DNA of 64,000 nt from Vibrio ishigakensis (GTDB taxonomy: Bacteria > Pseudomonadota > Gammaproteobacteria > Enterobacterales > Vibrionaceae), in contig NZ_AP024882.1 in assembly GCF_024347675.1 (NCBI RefSeq), positions 930,001-994,000 of the forward strand, in the 5' to 3' direction. Position 1 is the first letter of the stretch, and each line of letters starts with the position of its first letter. This document shows, one piece after another, positions 43,956-52,759 of the stretch. Below the pieces are notes generated by a model. The model worked only from the letters and a program-made list of their open reading frames with translations, did not search any database and was not told the DNA's origin. The translations under genes and the position numbers were made by a program.

Positions 43956-44665
43956 CCTTTTAGACTCGTTGGCACGCCACTTAAGAAAGATTGAAATGAC
44001 TCGCCTTCAACCTTAGAAAGCACCTTTCTTAGGTCTTGGATTACCTGATCCTCAGACCAATCCACTCGAATATCGATAGGTGCCTTATTTGGGTACTCGA
44101 TTCTGAGCGAGGCTGAGTAGGTGCCACGCTTGTCACCACCTGAACTCAGCGCCGCTTCAAGGGCGTCGATAAGGCTGTGAGGCAAGGTATCTTCATAGCC
44201 TTCAACAAAGCTTGGCTGTTCACCATTCTCAATTACCTCATCGGCATTGTCTGTGGTGGCTTTTACAAAGTGGTTATAGAAGGCGCTTAGCACTTCGGGA
44301 GTGGCAAGCATGTTCCCTGCAACCCCAACCTGCTTTCCGGCTATATGGCCGATATAATCAATGTTATCCGTACCATTTAGGCAAGCTACTTCACCTTTAG
44401 CGTCCACAACCATGCATTGTCTTTGTGCGTGATTGCTGTCCTCGGCTTTGATCTTCTGAATGATCTGGGAAGCGCTCAAACCCTCACGTAGCTTCTGCTT
44501 AGCAAACTCCGCATACCAAGGGTTAGTGTAAAGCCCTTGTGTGGCGCAAGCTCCGAGGTTGCGCCAGCTATGGTTAACATAGCCACCAACGCTAGGTCCG
44601 CCAGTGGCGGTGATGGAGGCCGAAACGCCTGTATCCGGGTTGTAGTGAACTAAAGAGATTGTCAT
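43952..44665 (-). CDS. DUF1028 family protein
   Basis: The 237-residue protein starts M-T-I-S-L-V-H-Y-N-P-D-T-G and has the A-C-A-T-Q-G and A-G-N-M-L-A motifs typical of DUF1028, a family with an Ntn-hydrolase-like fold that often sits in amino-acid or amide-degradation loci. Function is unproven. It is the last gene of an operon with a YfcC-type transporter and an M20 amidohydrolase, so a role in breaking down an N-carbamoyl- or peptide-like compound is possible. Confidence 0.85.
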   Translation of the reverse strand: MTISLVHYNPDTGVSASITATGGPSVGGYVNHSWRNLGACATQGLYTNPWYAEFAKQKLREGLSASQIIQKIKAEDSNHAQRQCMVVDAKGEVACLNGTDNIDYIGHIAGKQVGVAGNMLATPEVLSAFYNHFVKATTDNADEVIENGEQPSFVEGYEDTLPHSLIDALEAALSSGGDKRGTYSASLRIEYPNKAPIDIRVDWSEDQVIQDLRKVLSKVEGESFQSFLSGVPTSLKG

Positions 44666-44719
44666 AAAGATTCATTAGGGCACCGAAGTGCCCATTAATA
44701 TTAGGTTAACAGACCTTAT

Positions 44720-46108
44720 TTAGTAACCGATCATCTGACCGATGAAGAGTGCAACCCAGCAAAGTGCGTACACAAATAGCATGAATGGCAGGATAGCTTT
44801 TAGCCAGCGCTCATAAGAAACACCGCCAAGAGCTAGCATTGCTAGAGTACCACCAGAGGTTGGTACGATTAGGTTAGTAAGGCCATCACCCACTTGGAAT
44901 GCGGTGATCATTAGCTGACGGCTCATACCGGTTAGATCCGCAACTGGGATCAGGATAGGCATGGTCACCATAGCTTGGCCCGAACCACCTGGGATGAATA
45001 GGTTGATCACGCCCTGAACAACACTGGTTACGATTGCAGATAGAGCAACTGGCATGCCTTGTATTAGCGAGCTAAGGCCATGAACTATAGTATCGATGAT
45101 CTGCGCTTGGTCTAGGATAACCTGAATCGAAGCCGCCACACCGATGACCAATGCACCAGCGGTTACGCCAGAGGCACCTTCCATCATCTGTTTAACAATA
45201 CCGTTCGCATCAAGGCCGTTGAGCGCGCCTATGATGATAGCCATCAACAGGAACAGACCTGCGATTTCGTTGATGTACCAGCCGTTAGCAAACACGCCAT
45301 ACAGCATTACGCCAAGACCAATAACAAATGCCGCTAGGGTCATCTTGTTTCGTTTGGTCATGGTGTATTCAGAAAGCTCTTTCTGCAGGCTGTCACCCGC
45401 AATGGCTTCGTCGTCCATCTTAGCCACACGTGTGCAGATGTAGTAAGACAGCAGAGCAAGAGATGCCAATACCAGCGCGGTACGCAGGCCAGCACCTGAG
45501 AAGATAGGTAGCTCGGCAATACCTTGAGCTACACCTACTGTGTAAGGGTTGATTGGCGATAGCGCGAAGCCGATACCAATACCACCTACAGCCATAGTGG
45601 TACCCACTAGGCGAGAGTAACCCACAGCCGCTGAGATAAGTACCGCTACAGGCACTAGGGCGATGTTGTTCTCAAAACCAACCGCAACACCGAAGAAACC
45701 ATAGATAAAGGTACCCACAGTGATGATGAGGTTACGGTTATGCACACCCACCTTGTTTACCGCGACACCGATTGCGTTTTCAAGCGCGCCAGAGCGTTGC
45801 AGGATGTGGAACAGGCCACCTGCGATGAATACGATGAACAGGTAAGGCGCTGCACTGATCAGGCCTTTAGGGATAGCCACGAAGATATCGAATACGTGTA
45901 CAGGGGCTACTGCTTCGATATAGTGGAAAGAGTCAGCGACTACTGTGGTTTTACCGTCAACCACAACGCGGTCAAAGGTACCCGCTGGTACTAGATAGGT
46001 CAGTAGAAAGGTCGCAACCAAGATACCGAAGATCAATACCATAGGGTCTGGCATCGCTCGATACCAAGGTTTAGAGACTACGTCTGTCGTTTGTTTGGTC
46101 ATATCCAT
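44720..46108 (-). CDS. YfcC-family transporter (C4-dicarboxylate/arginine-ornithine antiporter type)
   Basis: The 462-residue membrane protein has about twelve segments. P-D-P-M-V-L-I-F-G, V-P-A-G-T-F-D-R, G-F-G/E-N-N-I-A and the re-entrant A-L-S-P-I-N-P-Y-T and I-P-G-G-S-G-Q-A stretches are those of YfcC/ArcD-like carriers. It imports an amino acid, peptide or acid. The frame is open to 46156; the ATG at 46108 preceded by GGAGAAAATT is preferred. It lies 54 nt before DUF1028 and 88 nt after the M20 gene. Confidence 0.85.
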   Translation of the reverse strand: MDMTKQTTDVVSKPWYRAMPDPMVLIFGILVATFLLTYLVPAGTFDRVVVDGKTTVVADSFHYIEAVAPVHVFDIFVAIPKGLISAAPYLFIVFIAGGLFHILQRSGALENAIGVAVNKVGVHNRNLIITVGTFIYGFFGVAVGFENNIALVPVAVLISAAVGYSRLVGTTMAVGGIGIGFALSPINPYTVGVAQGIAELPIFSGAGLRTALVLASLALLSYYICTRVAKMDDEAIAGDSLQKELSEYTMTKRNKMTLAAFVIGLGVMLYGVFANGWYINEIAGLFLLMAIIIGALNGLDANGIVKQMMEGASGVTAGALVIGVAASIQVILDQAQIIDTIVHGLSSLIQGMPVALSAIVTSVVQGVINLFIPGGSGQAMVTMPILIPVADLTGMSRQLMITAFQVGDGLTNLIVPTSGGTLAMLALGGVSYERWLKAILPFMLFVYALCWVALFIGQMIGY

Positions 46109-46196
46109 GCCCAATTTTCTCCGTTGTGTTTGTATTAGGTCAGAAAAAAGCATCAAGATAAACGGCTATCTCAATGCTTTTGTCTTGTGTTTTTGA

Positions 46197-47432
46197 TTAG
46201 AGAGTAGTGATAAAGCTCTCTAGTACTTCCAGAGCGACGCGAATGTCTTCGCATTTTATTGCCTCGTCTGGGTGGTGACTTACGCCGCCTTTGCAGCGCA
46301 TGAACAGCATTGCGATGTCGGTCAGTTGCGCCATAGCTAGGCCGTCGTGGCCAGCGCCACTAAACAACACCTTGCCTGGCATATTGCGAGACTCAACAGC
46401 CGCCTTAAGCTGAGCCGTCAGGCCTTCTGAACAGATCACCGCTTTTTGTTCGTAGGTTTGTTCACAGTCTGCTTTTAGGTTTAGCTCTGCCATCGCTTGC
46501 TCGATCTCAGCGAACAGCTTTTGACGAGCTTGAATGCGTTTTTCATCGTTTGGTGAGCGAAGCTCGATAGTGATATCCGTTTGCTGAGGAATCACGTTTA
46601 CACCATTCGGGAAGTTGCTGATCTTACCTACAACGCCCACTAGGTCTTTATCGCTCTTACAAATGCTATCTAGGATAGAGATGATGCGTGCTGCCCCTAC
46701 CAGTGCGTCCTGACGAGATTCCATAGGCACAGTGCCAGCGTGACCGGCCTTACCCATTACAGATACTGTGTGACGTTCGATACCAGTGATAGCCGATACT
46801 ACACCCACCGCTAACTCTTCTTGCTCAAGAACAGGGCCTTGCTCGATATGTACCTCAACAAAGCCAAGTACGTTTTCACGCTTGTAAGCATCTTTTGCAA
46901 TCAGTTCTGGCTTACAGCCAAACTCGCTCAGCGCCTGATAAAGGGTCACGCCATCTCTGTCTTTGCTGTCTAGCATGGCCGCATCAAAGGTGCCTGCCAG
47001 AGCTTTTGAACCTAGAAGTGTTGACTGAAAGCGTGTGCCTTCTTCGTCGCTAAACGCCACTACATCGATATTAAATGGCAGCTCAACGCGATGACGGTTT
47101 AGGTAGTGCACTAGAGCGATAGGAAGAACTACGCCCAAGATACCATCGTATTTACCGCCGTTTGGCACTGTGTCTTGGTGTGAACCTAGGATAAGGGTTT
47201 TAGCATTAGGGTTGGCGCTAGCGTAACGACCGATAAGGTTACCAGCGTTATCCATTCTCACGTCCATGCCGCTGTCGTACATATAAGAAGATAAAAGACT
47301 GTTAGCACGACGGTGTTCTGGCGTGGCGCAAAGACGAGTTACACCTTGTGAATTTGGCTCTTGGGTTTCAGAACAGTTAGCCAGTTCTTCTAGCCAGTGC
47401 CATGTCAGATTTGCTGCGTTTGCGATCGTCAA
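46197..47432 (-). CDS. M20-family Zn-dependent amidohydrolase (N-carbamoyl amino acid hydrolase/allantoate amidohydrolase type)
   Basis: The 411-residue protein has G-S-H-Q-D-T-V-P-N-G-G-K-Y-D-G (first metal ligands, about 81-95), A-F-S-D-E-E-G-T-R-F (about 126) and H-I-E-Q-G-P near 192, which define the AtzC/HyuC-like branch. Enzymes in it cut N-carbamoyl amino acids, allantoate or ureidoglycolate. A precise substrate cannot be set. It is the first gene of the operon M20-YfcC-DUF1028 and diverges from a GntR regulator. Confidence 0.88.
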   Translation of the reverse strand: MTIANAANLTWHWLEELANCSETQEPNSQGVTRLCATPEHRRANSLLSSYMYDSGMDVRMDNAGNLIGRYASANPNAKTLILGSHQDTVPNGGKYDGILGVVLPIALVHYLNRHRVELPFNIDVVAFSDEEGTRFQSTLLGSKALAGTFDAAMLDSKDRDGVTLYQALSEFGCKPELIAKDAYKRENVLGFVEVHIEQGPVLEQEELAVGVVSAITGIERHTVSVMGKAGHAGTVPMESRQDALVGAARIISILDSICKSDKDLVGVVGKISNFPNGVNVIPQQTDITIELRSPNDEKRIQARQKLFAEIEQAMAELNLKADCEQTYEQKAVICSEGLTAQLKAAVESRNMPGKVLFSGAGHDGLAMAQLTDIAMLFMRCKGGVSHHPDEAIKCEDIRVALEVLESFITTL

Positions 47433-47460
47433 AACGGATTCCTTGTATTAAACTCAGTGC

Positions 47461-47510
47461 ATAATTAATCATGATTAATTATTAATAAATACCTATTTAT
47501 CATGATAAAT
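47461..47510. promoter_or_regulatory. Twin palindromic operators between the M20 and GntR genes
   Basis: A perfect 22-bp palindrome (47461-47482, central TTAATCATGATTAA) and a perfect 16-bp one (47495-47510, ATTTATCATGATAAAT) share the core ATCATGAT. Their centres are 31 bp apart, about three helical turns. They lie 28 nt before the M20 start and about 120 nt before the GntR start, and probably bind that regulator. Confidence 0.65.
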
Positions 47511-47629
47511 GCAATCATTGATTAAAAATACGGCTCTCTGAAAAGGGTGGTATTATGGATTTTCATAGGGTAGTAACGGATGCTAACCCCTTATCAAATA
47601 TCGATTTTTTGGAATAGAAGATTACAAAA

Positions 47630-48367
47630 TTGACCACTAAGCAAAAACAGACCGAACGCGTAGCGCTTGCAATTAAAGACTGGATAATGCAGGAGGATTT
47701 AGAGCCAGGAGATCGCCTTCCCGGAGAAGCTGAGATCATGGAAACATGGGAGGCATCTAAGAGCACGGTGCGTGAAGCCATGCGCATACTCGAGGCTCAG
47801 GGGCTTATTAAGACTAAGAGTGGGCCAAAAGGCGGCACCTTTGTCAGAGAAGTGCCCGAGTCCAAAGTCAATGTCATATTAAGTAACTATCTGTTTTTTA
47901 AAGATGTTTCTATTCGAGATTTGTATCAGTTGCGCATCGCTCTGGAGCCGCAGATCGCCGAAGATCTGGCAGGTAAACTCAACAGTCAGCAGCTTAACGA
48001 GTTAGCTCTGCAGGTGGATAAGTACACCCAACCACCTTCTGATGTTCTAGAAGAGCGTCAACATCATATTGAAGCACTGGAATTTCATCGAATGTTGGCA
48101 GAATTTTCAGGCAATGAACTGCTGAAGATGGTGGTACGTTTTACTGCGCAGATGCTCTCTGATTTAACCGTGTATAGAAAACTGTATGAGCCGCGTAACT
48201 ACAAACTCTGGCGAACAGGAATAGAGAGTCAGATGGCACTTATTGATGCCCTGCGTGAAGGTGATGGCGCTAAGGCGCGCCAGATCATGACGGAGCACAT
48301 GCAGGCGGCTATGGCCTTTATGGAATCTCAAGAAGCGGAGATGAGCCGACGCTTCATGAAGGGTTAA
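47630..48367 (+). CDS. GntR-family regulator (FadR subfamily)
   Basis: The 245-residue protein has an N-terminal winged HTH (L-P-G-E-A-E-I-M-E-T-W-E-A-S-K-S-T-V-R-E-A-M-R-I near 27-50) and a C-terminal FCD ligand domain with likely metal or acid-binding histidines. It likely represses the divergent M20-YfcC-DUF1028 operon through the twin palindromes. Start is TTG at 47630. Its 3' end overlaps the DMT transporter gene tail-to-tail by 4 nt. Confidence 0.88.
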   Translation: MTTKQKQTERVALAIKDWIMQEDLEPGDRLPGEAEIMETWEASKSTVREAMRILEAQGLIKTKSGPKGGTFVREVPESKVNVILSNYLFFKDVSIRDLYQLRIALEPQIAEDLAGKLNSQQLNELALQVDKYTQPPSDVLEERQHHIEALEFHRMLAEFSGNELLKMVVRFTAQMLSDLTVYRKLYEPRNYKLWRTGIESQMALIDALREGDGAKARQIMTEHMQAAMAFMESQEAEMSRRFMKG

Positions 48368-49239
48368 TGCCACATAACTAAAACAGCAGCTACGCCGACG
48401 AGCAACAATGCAAAGATATCCTTTTTAGGGATGGCTTGTTTTAGATAGAAGAAGGAGATCAGCATGGTAAAGAAGATCTCCACCTGCCCAAGAGTTTTAA
48501 CATAAGGCACAGCCTGCAGCGACATTGCGCTGAACCAACCAAACGAGCCAATAAAGCTGGCGATACTGGTCATGACCACAAGCTTAGGATTGGCAAACAT
48601 CTGCTTGAGCGTGTCTCTATCTCTGATTGCAAGATAGGTGGTCAGCATAATGGTTTGCATCAGGATGACGATAAACAGCACCCATGCAGCTCGATGCGGG
48701 AAAGGCAGAGAAAGGCTAAGGCTCGCCTCACGAATCCACAATGAGGTAAGGGCAAAAGCGGTGCTACACGCTAGACCAATCAACGCCGTTTTTCCCGAGA
48801 TGCTCCGAACCCCTTGAGGGCAACTCAGTAGCATCACCGCGACACCACCAATTAAGACACCCACCCAACCCAGCAGGGTCAAACTGGTACCAAAAAAGAG
48901 AACCCCGAGAAATGCCGACACTGGCGCCTCTGATTTTGCTAACCCTGCTCCAATGGCAAAGTTCTTCTGTTTAAACAGCACCACCATGAGCGCAGTGGCG
49001 ATGATCTGCATGATGGATGCGGCAATCAAGAAAAACCAAGAATGACTGGTAAAGGTTGGCATATCTGCCGGCTGCCATTGATATAGGCCGATGAGATAGA
49101 TAAGGGCGAGCGGGCTAGCCCAAAGGAAGCGAGCTAGGGTCACACCGCTAACATTTAAGGTTTTACTGAGCTGGCTTTGAAAGGCATTGCGCCACGACTG
49201 ACTAAAGGCGGCGATAAAGGTAAAGACTATCCAACCCAT
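48364..49239 (-). CDS. DMT-superfamily exporter (EamA)
   Basis: The 291-residue membrane protein has ten hydrophobic segments in two repeats, the EamA layout; L-A-K-S-E-A-P-V-S-A-F-L-G-V and G-Q-V-E-I-F-F-T-M-L-I-S are the membrane-end motifs of repeat units. Such proteins export metabolites or amino acids. Substrate unknown. It converges on the GntR gene with a 4-nt overlap of stop codons. Confidence 0.85.
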   Translation of the reverse strand: MGWIVFTFIAAFSQSWRNAFQSQLSKTLNVSGVTLARFLWASPLALIYLIGLYQWQPADMPTFTSHSWFFLIAASIMQIIATALMVVLFKQKNFAIGAGLAKSEAPVSAFLGVLFFGTSLTLLGWVGVLIGGVAVMLLSCPQGVRSISGKTALIGLACSTAFALTSLWIREASLSLSLPFPHRAAWVLFIVILMQTIMLTTYLAIRDRDTLKQMFANPKLVVMTSIASFIGSFGWFSAMSLQAVPYVKTLGQVEIFFTMLISFFYLKQAIPKKDIFALLLVGVAAVLVMWH

Positions 49240-49697
49240 CTAACATCCTGTTGATTAAGCATTTTTTACGAGCTGACCATCTTAAGGGAAATTCCGACAA
49301 AACATAAGCTCGAGAGTGTTTGAAATAATTATTTGCATAAAAATACAAAGCGACACTCTATGTCTCTTATCTGGTTAATATTGCTTCACATAAAGACTAC
49401 AAAAACAACGTCAGTATCGTCAGAGGCTCAGGGTCTATTGACCTTTTGAGTTCGCTTTTGTAGCGAATTGTTGGGCTTTTATACAAGGCAGGCATTTTTA
49501 GGTGTAGTGGGTCTACATGAAAAATGTCTAACGCGGTAGAAATGCCCAACAAGCGCTACCCGAAGGGCTCGGCCAGAAACGATTTACTCATTGTTGAGCC
49601 CCTTTTGCTTAGATGACTAGGCTACAAGGTACTCGCCGCGATTAAATCGTTTCTGACTCGAGCAAAATTCAAACGCAAAAGGTTAATAGACCCTATT
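49240..49697. other. 458-bp gap upstream of the DUF4145 gene
   Basis: Bases 49240-49429 contain no recognisable gene; A/T-rich sequence near 49320-49400 probably holds promoters for the DMT gene. Bases 49430-49694 are a structured inverted-repeat element described separately. Confidence 0.6.
49430..49694. repeat. 265-bp element with terminal inverted repeats and nested hairpins (MITE-like)
   Basis: The ends AGGGTCTATTGACCTTTTG (49430-49448) and its complement at 49676-49694 match at 18 of 19 positions. Inside are TTCGCT/AGCGAA (49451-49467), TTGTTGGGC (49468-49476) paired with GCCCAACAA (49544-49552), ATTTTT and TGTAG/CTACA hairpins between them, and CAGAAACGATTTA (49574-49586) paired with TAAATCGTTTCTG (49643-49655), a perfect 13-bp match. 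There is no open frame of note. It may be a non-autonomous transposable element or a structured RNA. No clear target duplication is visible. Confidence 0.7.
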
Positions 49698-51287
49698 ATG
49701 TCAGTAACACAACTAAAAGTAGAACTTCCCACTCAGCAGTCGAGCAACTTTGGCTTCCTGCAGAACCAACTCAATGAGCTGTATATCCAAGCCACACAGG
49801 CAGAAAAGTATGCCTCTCTAGACAGTCAGTCTAGCTTGGCAAAGATGCGCCTCTTCGTAGAACTCGCTTGCCATGAACTAGGTAAGCATTTTGATTTGCG
49901 CCCGCCGGTATCGGGCGAACTTGCAGAGAAGATAAAGCAGTTAGAGGCATCGGGTCATATCGAGCCTTGGGTGATCGAATCTATGGATCGCCTGCGCCGT
50001 TATGGTAATCAGTCTGTACACATCTGTCAGAGCTTTGGTCACTTCGTGGCTCAGTTCAAGATGTCTGCAGACCGTGTTGAAGACTTACTACGTGACCTGC
50101 ACGATATCGCTAAATACTTGGCCGATAAACTGCTTAATATGCCTACTCACACCCTGCCAGAGTGGGCGCCAAACGCGTCGCTAGAACTAACAGAAACCAT
50201 TAGCCTAGCCCTGTCTGGAGACGCCAACGCAAGCTACAGCATTGCCAAGCACTTTGTGCAAAAGCTTAGCGAGCAAGAGTTTGCCGATAAAGACCAGCGC
50301 GCATCTTGGCAGATGGATGTGAATTATTGGTCAGATAAAGCGATTAAGCAGGGGTGCACACAGACTTATCTTCTTAAAGCGCAAAGCTATGCCGATAAGG
50401 TGCTGACGGGTGCGAGCAAAGATGAGATCAAGGCTCTATTTAAACAGGCAACTCTGCACGATCAAGAGGGTGAGGCGCTGGTTAAGTTTGGTGAGTATTT
50501 GGTGAAGGTAGGCGAGAAGCGCTTAGCGCTAGAGCGTTTTACTCAAGCAGCAGAAAAGGCAAACCACAAGGCAATCTCCTATCTTCAGTCTGTGTCTTAC
50601 AAGACAGATAAAGAGATCTATCTTGAGCTGGTGGCAACTGGCATTGAAGCGGGTCACCCATGCTCATACACGCTAGATGCGTTTGAGAAAATTAAGCGTG
50701 TTGAACAGAACCCGGAAGATGAATTAGCACTCAAGTCTTTGCGTAGCGCACTTATCATGGCTGATGCGAAGAAAGCGCCACATATTGCTTTTTTCCAGGC
50801 TTACGCCTCATTCATTTCCGAGAAGGCGTTGAACAAGACACTAACCGCAGAGCAGCGTGCTCAGATGATGGTGGATGAGTTTGATGATATGCCTGCCGAG
50901 CTTGATATCCACTATCGTATGTTCAACGTACTGGCTGAGAGTGAACAGCATTTGGATACCATGAACAAACTGTTCGACCGTGCTATCCAGCAGACGGATG
51001 ATGTGAGCGAGCACGCACGAATCAAGTCGGTACTGGCTATCCGCGCTGTTGAGATGCTCAAGCAAAAAGAGTTAGTGAAAACGCCAATGCCGATCACCAA
51101 GATGCTAGAGGAAGCGGCAAACGATGGTGATGCTAATGCACGTAGCTTTATTAACTCAGCGGAAGGTAAGGCGATCATGAAGCGCAGCGCTTACGGTGTA
51201 TCAGGTCGTATTGGTCGTAAGGCGGGTGCTGAGAAGGCTAAGGATAAGAAGAAGCGTAAAGCAGCGAAGAAGGCGCGCCGTCGTTGA
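49698..51287 (+). CDS. DUF4145 domain protein with helical repeats
   Basis: The 529-residue cytoplasmic protein has an N-terminal DUF4145-like region (L-A-K-M-R-L-F-V-E-L-A-C-H-E-L ... R-L-R-R-Y-G-N-Q-S-V-H, residues ~48-110) and a long helical C-terminal part like Sel1/TPR repeats (L-A-L-S-G-D-A-N-A-S-Y-S-I-A-K-H, and later A-N-D-G-D-A-N-A-R). The C-terminus is very basic (K-K-K-R-K-A-A-K-K-A-R-R-R), suggesting nucleic-acid contact. DUF4145 proteins sometimes accompany defence genes, but no partner is nearby. The right end of the inverted-repeat element is 3 nt before its ATG, and the only purine-rich ribosome site (AAAGG) is 14 nt away inside it. Confidence 0.75.
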   Translation: MSVTQLKVELPTQQSSNFGFLQNQLNELYIQATQAEKYASLDSQSSLAKMRLFVELACHELGKHFDLRPPVSGELAEKIKQLEASGHIEPWVIESMDRLRRYGNQSVHICQSFGHFVAQFKMSADRVEDLLRDLHDIAKYLADKLLNMPTHTLPEWAPNASLELTETISLALSGDANASYSIAKHFVQKLSEQEFADKDQRASWQMDVNYWSDKAIKQGCTQTYLLKAQSYADKVLTGASKDEIKALFKQATLHDQEGEALVKFGEYLVKVGEKRLALERFTQAAEKANHKAISYLQSVSYKTDKEIYLELVATGIEAGHPCSYTLDAFEKIKRVEQNPEDELALKSLRSALIMADAKKAPHIAFFQAYASFISEKALNKTLTAEQRAQMMVDEFDDMPAELDIHYRMFNVLAESEQHLDTMNKLFDRAIQQTDDVSEHARIKSVLAIRAVEMLKQKELVKTPMPITKMLEEAANDGDANARSFINSAEGKAIMKRSAYGVSGRIGRKAGAEKAKDKKKRKAAKKARRR

Positions 51288-51318
51288 TTGGGTTTTGTTT
51301 AGTAAGGTTCTTCGTGGA

Positions 51319-51538
51319 GATACCGGATAGCCTCCATGAGGCTTCCGGTATGACGGTGTTTTTCTGAGGTTAAATGACCTTTCTCTCGCCGGACCCCGAG
51401 AGTCGTCATCCCGGAATGCCGGCCCAGCGAAAAATGCAACGCATTTATCCGGATTGCCGGCCCAGCGGGATCTTCTTACCGAACATACTCAAACAAAAGA
51501 TCCCGGATAACTACTCTCGTAGTTTCCGGGATGACGTA
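51319..51538. repeat. Dispersed hairpin repeat, cluster C (three copies)
   Basis: Copy one (51319-51354) has ACCGGA/TCCGGT ends and an inner AGCCTC/GAGGCT stem. Copy two (51403-51474) has CGTCATCCCGGA at its left, an AAATGC/GCATTT stem, and two 13-bp boxes TGCCGGCCCAGCG at 51417-51429 and 51455-51467; the second box interrupts the right end between TATCCGG and GGGATCTTC. Copy three (51499-51537) is in the opposite orientation with ACTAC/GTAGT in the stem. It lies between convergent genes. Confidence 0.85.
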
Positions 51539-51572
51539 TTTACCAGTTATTGAGGCTAGTGCTCAGCTCATC

Positions 51573-52634
51573 TTAAAACATAAAGTTGTAAAGGAAGCCT
51601 GCACCAATCGCCATGCTTAGGATTACTGATACAAAAGCCACAATCATAGGCGTTTTGAACAGAGACTTAAGCAGGATAACCTCAGTAAGACTCGCACCAG
51701 CACTACCGATGATCAGTGCCATTACTGAACCTAGTGCCATACCTTTCTTAACCAAAGCAGCACTTAGTGGGATAACTGCTTCAGCTCGGATGTATAGAGG
51801 AATACCGATAACAGCCGCTACTGGGATTGCATACCATTTGCCTTCACCTGCGTACTTCGCAATTAGGTCAGTCGGGATAAAGCCATAGATGAAAGAACCA
51901 ATCACGATACCGAGTAGTAGGTAAGGCAGTACTTGTTTAAAGTCTTTCCAAGTTGAGTGCCAGATGCGTACCCAGCGGCTTGGTTCTACTGTTGTCGCAG
52001 CCAGTGTGCCATCACATTGAGTGGTTACCTTCACTTCAGGCTCGCTGCCACAGCAGCTGGTTTCTACTACAGGTTCTGGTTTTGCAGTGCAGCAGCTAGT
52101 GGTCGCTGGAGCTGGCTCTTTGGTACCACAGCTTGAAGCCTTCGAAGAGCTCGAACCACAGCCAGAGCTTTGTACTGCTTCATAAGCCTCTGCTTTTACG
52201 TAGCGCTCAAAGCCAAGTTTCTCCAATAGATAACCCGCCACAACAGACACTGTCATCGCTATCATAAAGTAGAACACAGCGACTTTAAGGCTGAAGGTCA
52301 CCACAAATAGACCAATGATCACTGGGTTTAGCAGTGGGCTTGCAAATAGGAACACCATCATAGGACCGAAGCCTGCACGAGCACGTAGCAAACCTTTCAG
52401 GAAAGGAATGGTAGAGCACGAACAAAATGGGGTGATAGAGCCTAATAGTGCCGCCACAACATAACCTTTGCCGTTTTTCGAGCTCAGGATCGACTGGATC
52501 TTCGCTGGAGTAATAAACTCTTGAAGTACGCCAACCAGGTAGCTGATGGCTAAAAATAGTACGGTTAATTCGGCTGCCAAGAACAGGAACATGTTTCCTG
52601 CTTCTTTAAACATGGTTACAAATTCTGGGTTCAT
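51573..52634 (-). CDS. ArsP/UPF0718-type permease with cysteine-rich loop
   Basis: The 353-residue membrane protein has about eight membrane segments. L-G-S-I-T-P-F-C-S-C-S-T-I-P (about 66-79) is the conserved T-P-F-C-S-C motif of ArsP-like permeases, which export trivalent organoarsenicals. An unusual soluble insertion at residues ~148-205 has seven cysteines, including two C-C pairs (S-C-C-T-A-K, S-C-C-G-S-E), likely to bind metal or arsenic. Second gene of an ArsR-regulated unit; a specific substrate is not shown. Confidence 0.85.
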   Translation of the reverse strand: MNPEFVTMFKEAGNMFLFLAAELTVLFLAISYLVGVLQEFITPAKIQSILSSKNGKGYVVAALLGSITPFCSCSTIPFLKGLLRARAGFGPMMVFLFASPLLNPVIIGLFVVTFSLKVAVFYFMIAMTVSVVAGYLLEKLGFERYVKAEAYEAVQSSGCGSSSSKASSCGTKEPAPATTSCCTAKPEPVVETSCCGSEPEVKVTTQCDGTLAATTVEPSRWVRIWHSTWKDFKQVLPYLLLGIVIGSFIYGFIPTDLIAKYAGEGKWYAIPVAAVIGIPLYIRAEAVIPLSAALVKKGMALGSVMALIIGSAGASLTEVILLKSLFKTPMIVAFVSVILSMAIGAGFLYNFMF

Positions 52635-52759
52635 AATCTTAATCTCTATATTTCTAGAATGTTGGAATTATAGATCCGAAAGAGATGATCGCAAGCTTTT
52701 ATTTCGATAAACATGGAAATAACTTTAAGAAAGAAATTAAACCCTTGAATTTGTTGGGT

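Noticed and set aside
49430..49694. Complete insertion sequence
   Set aside because: No transposase frame is present and no target duplication is obvious.
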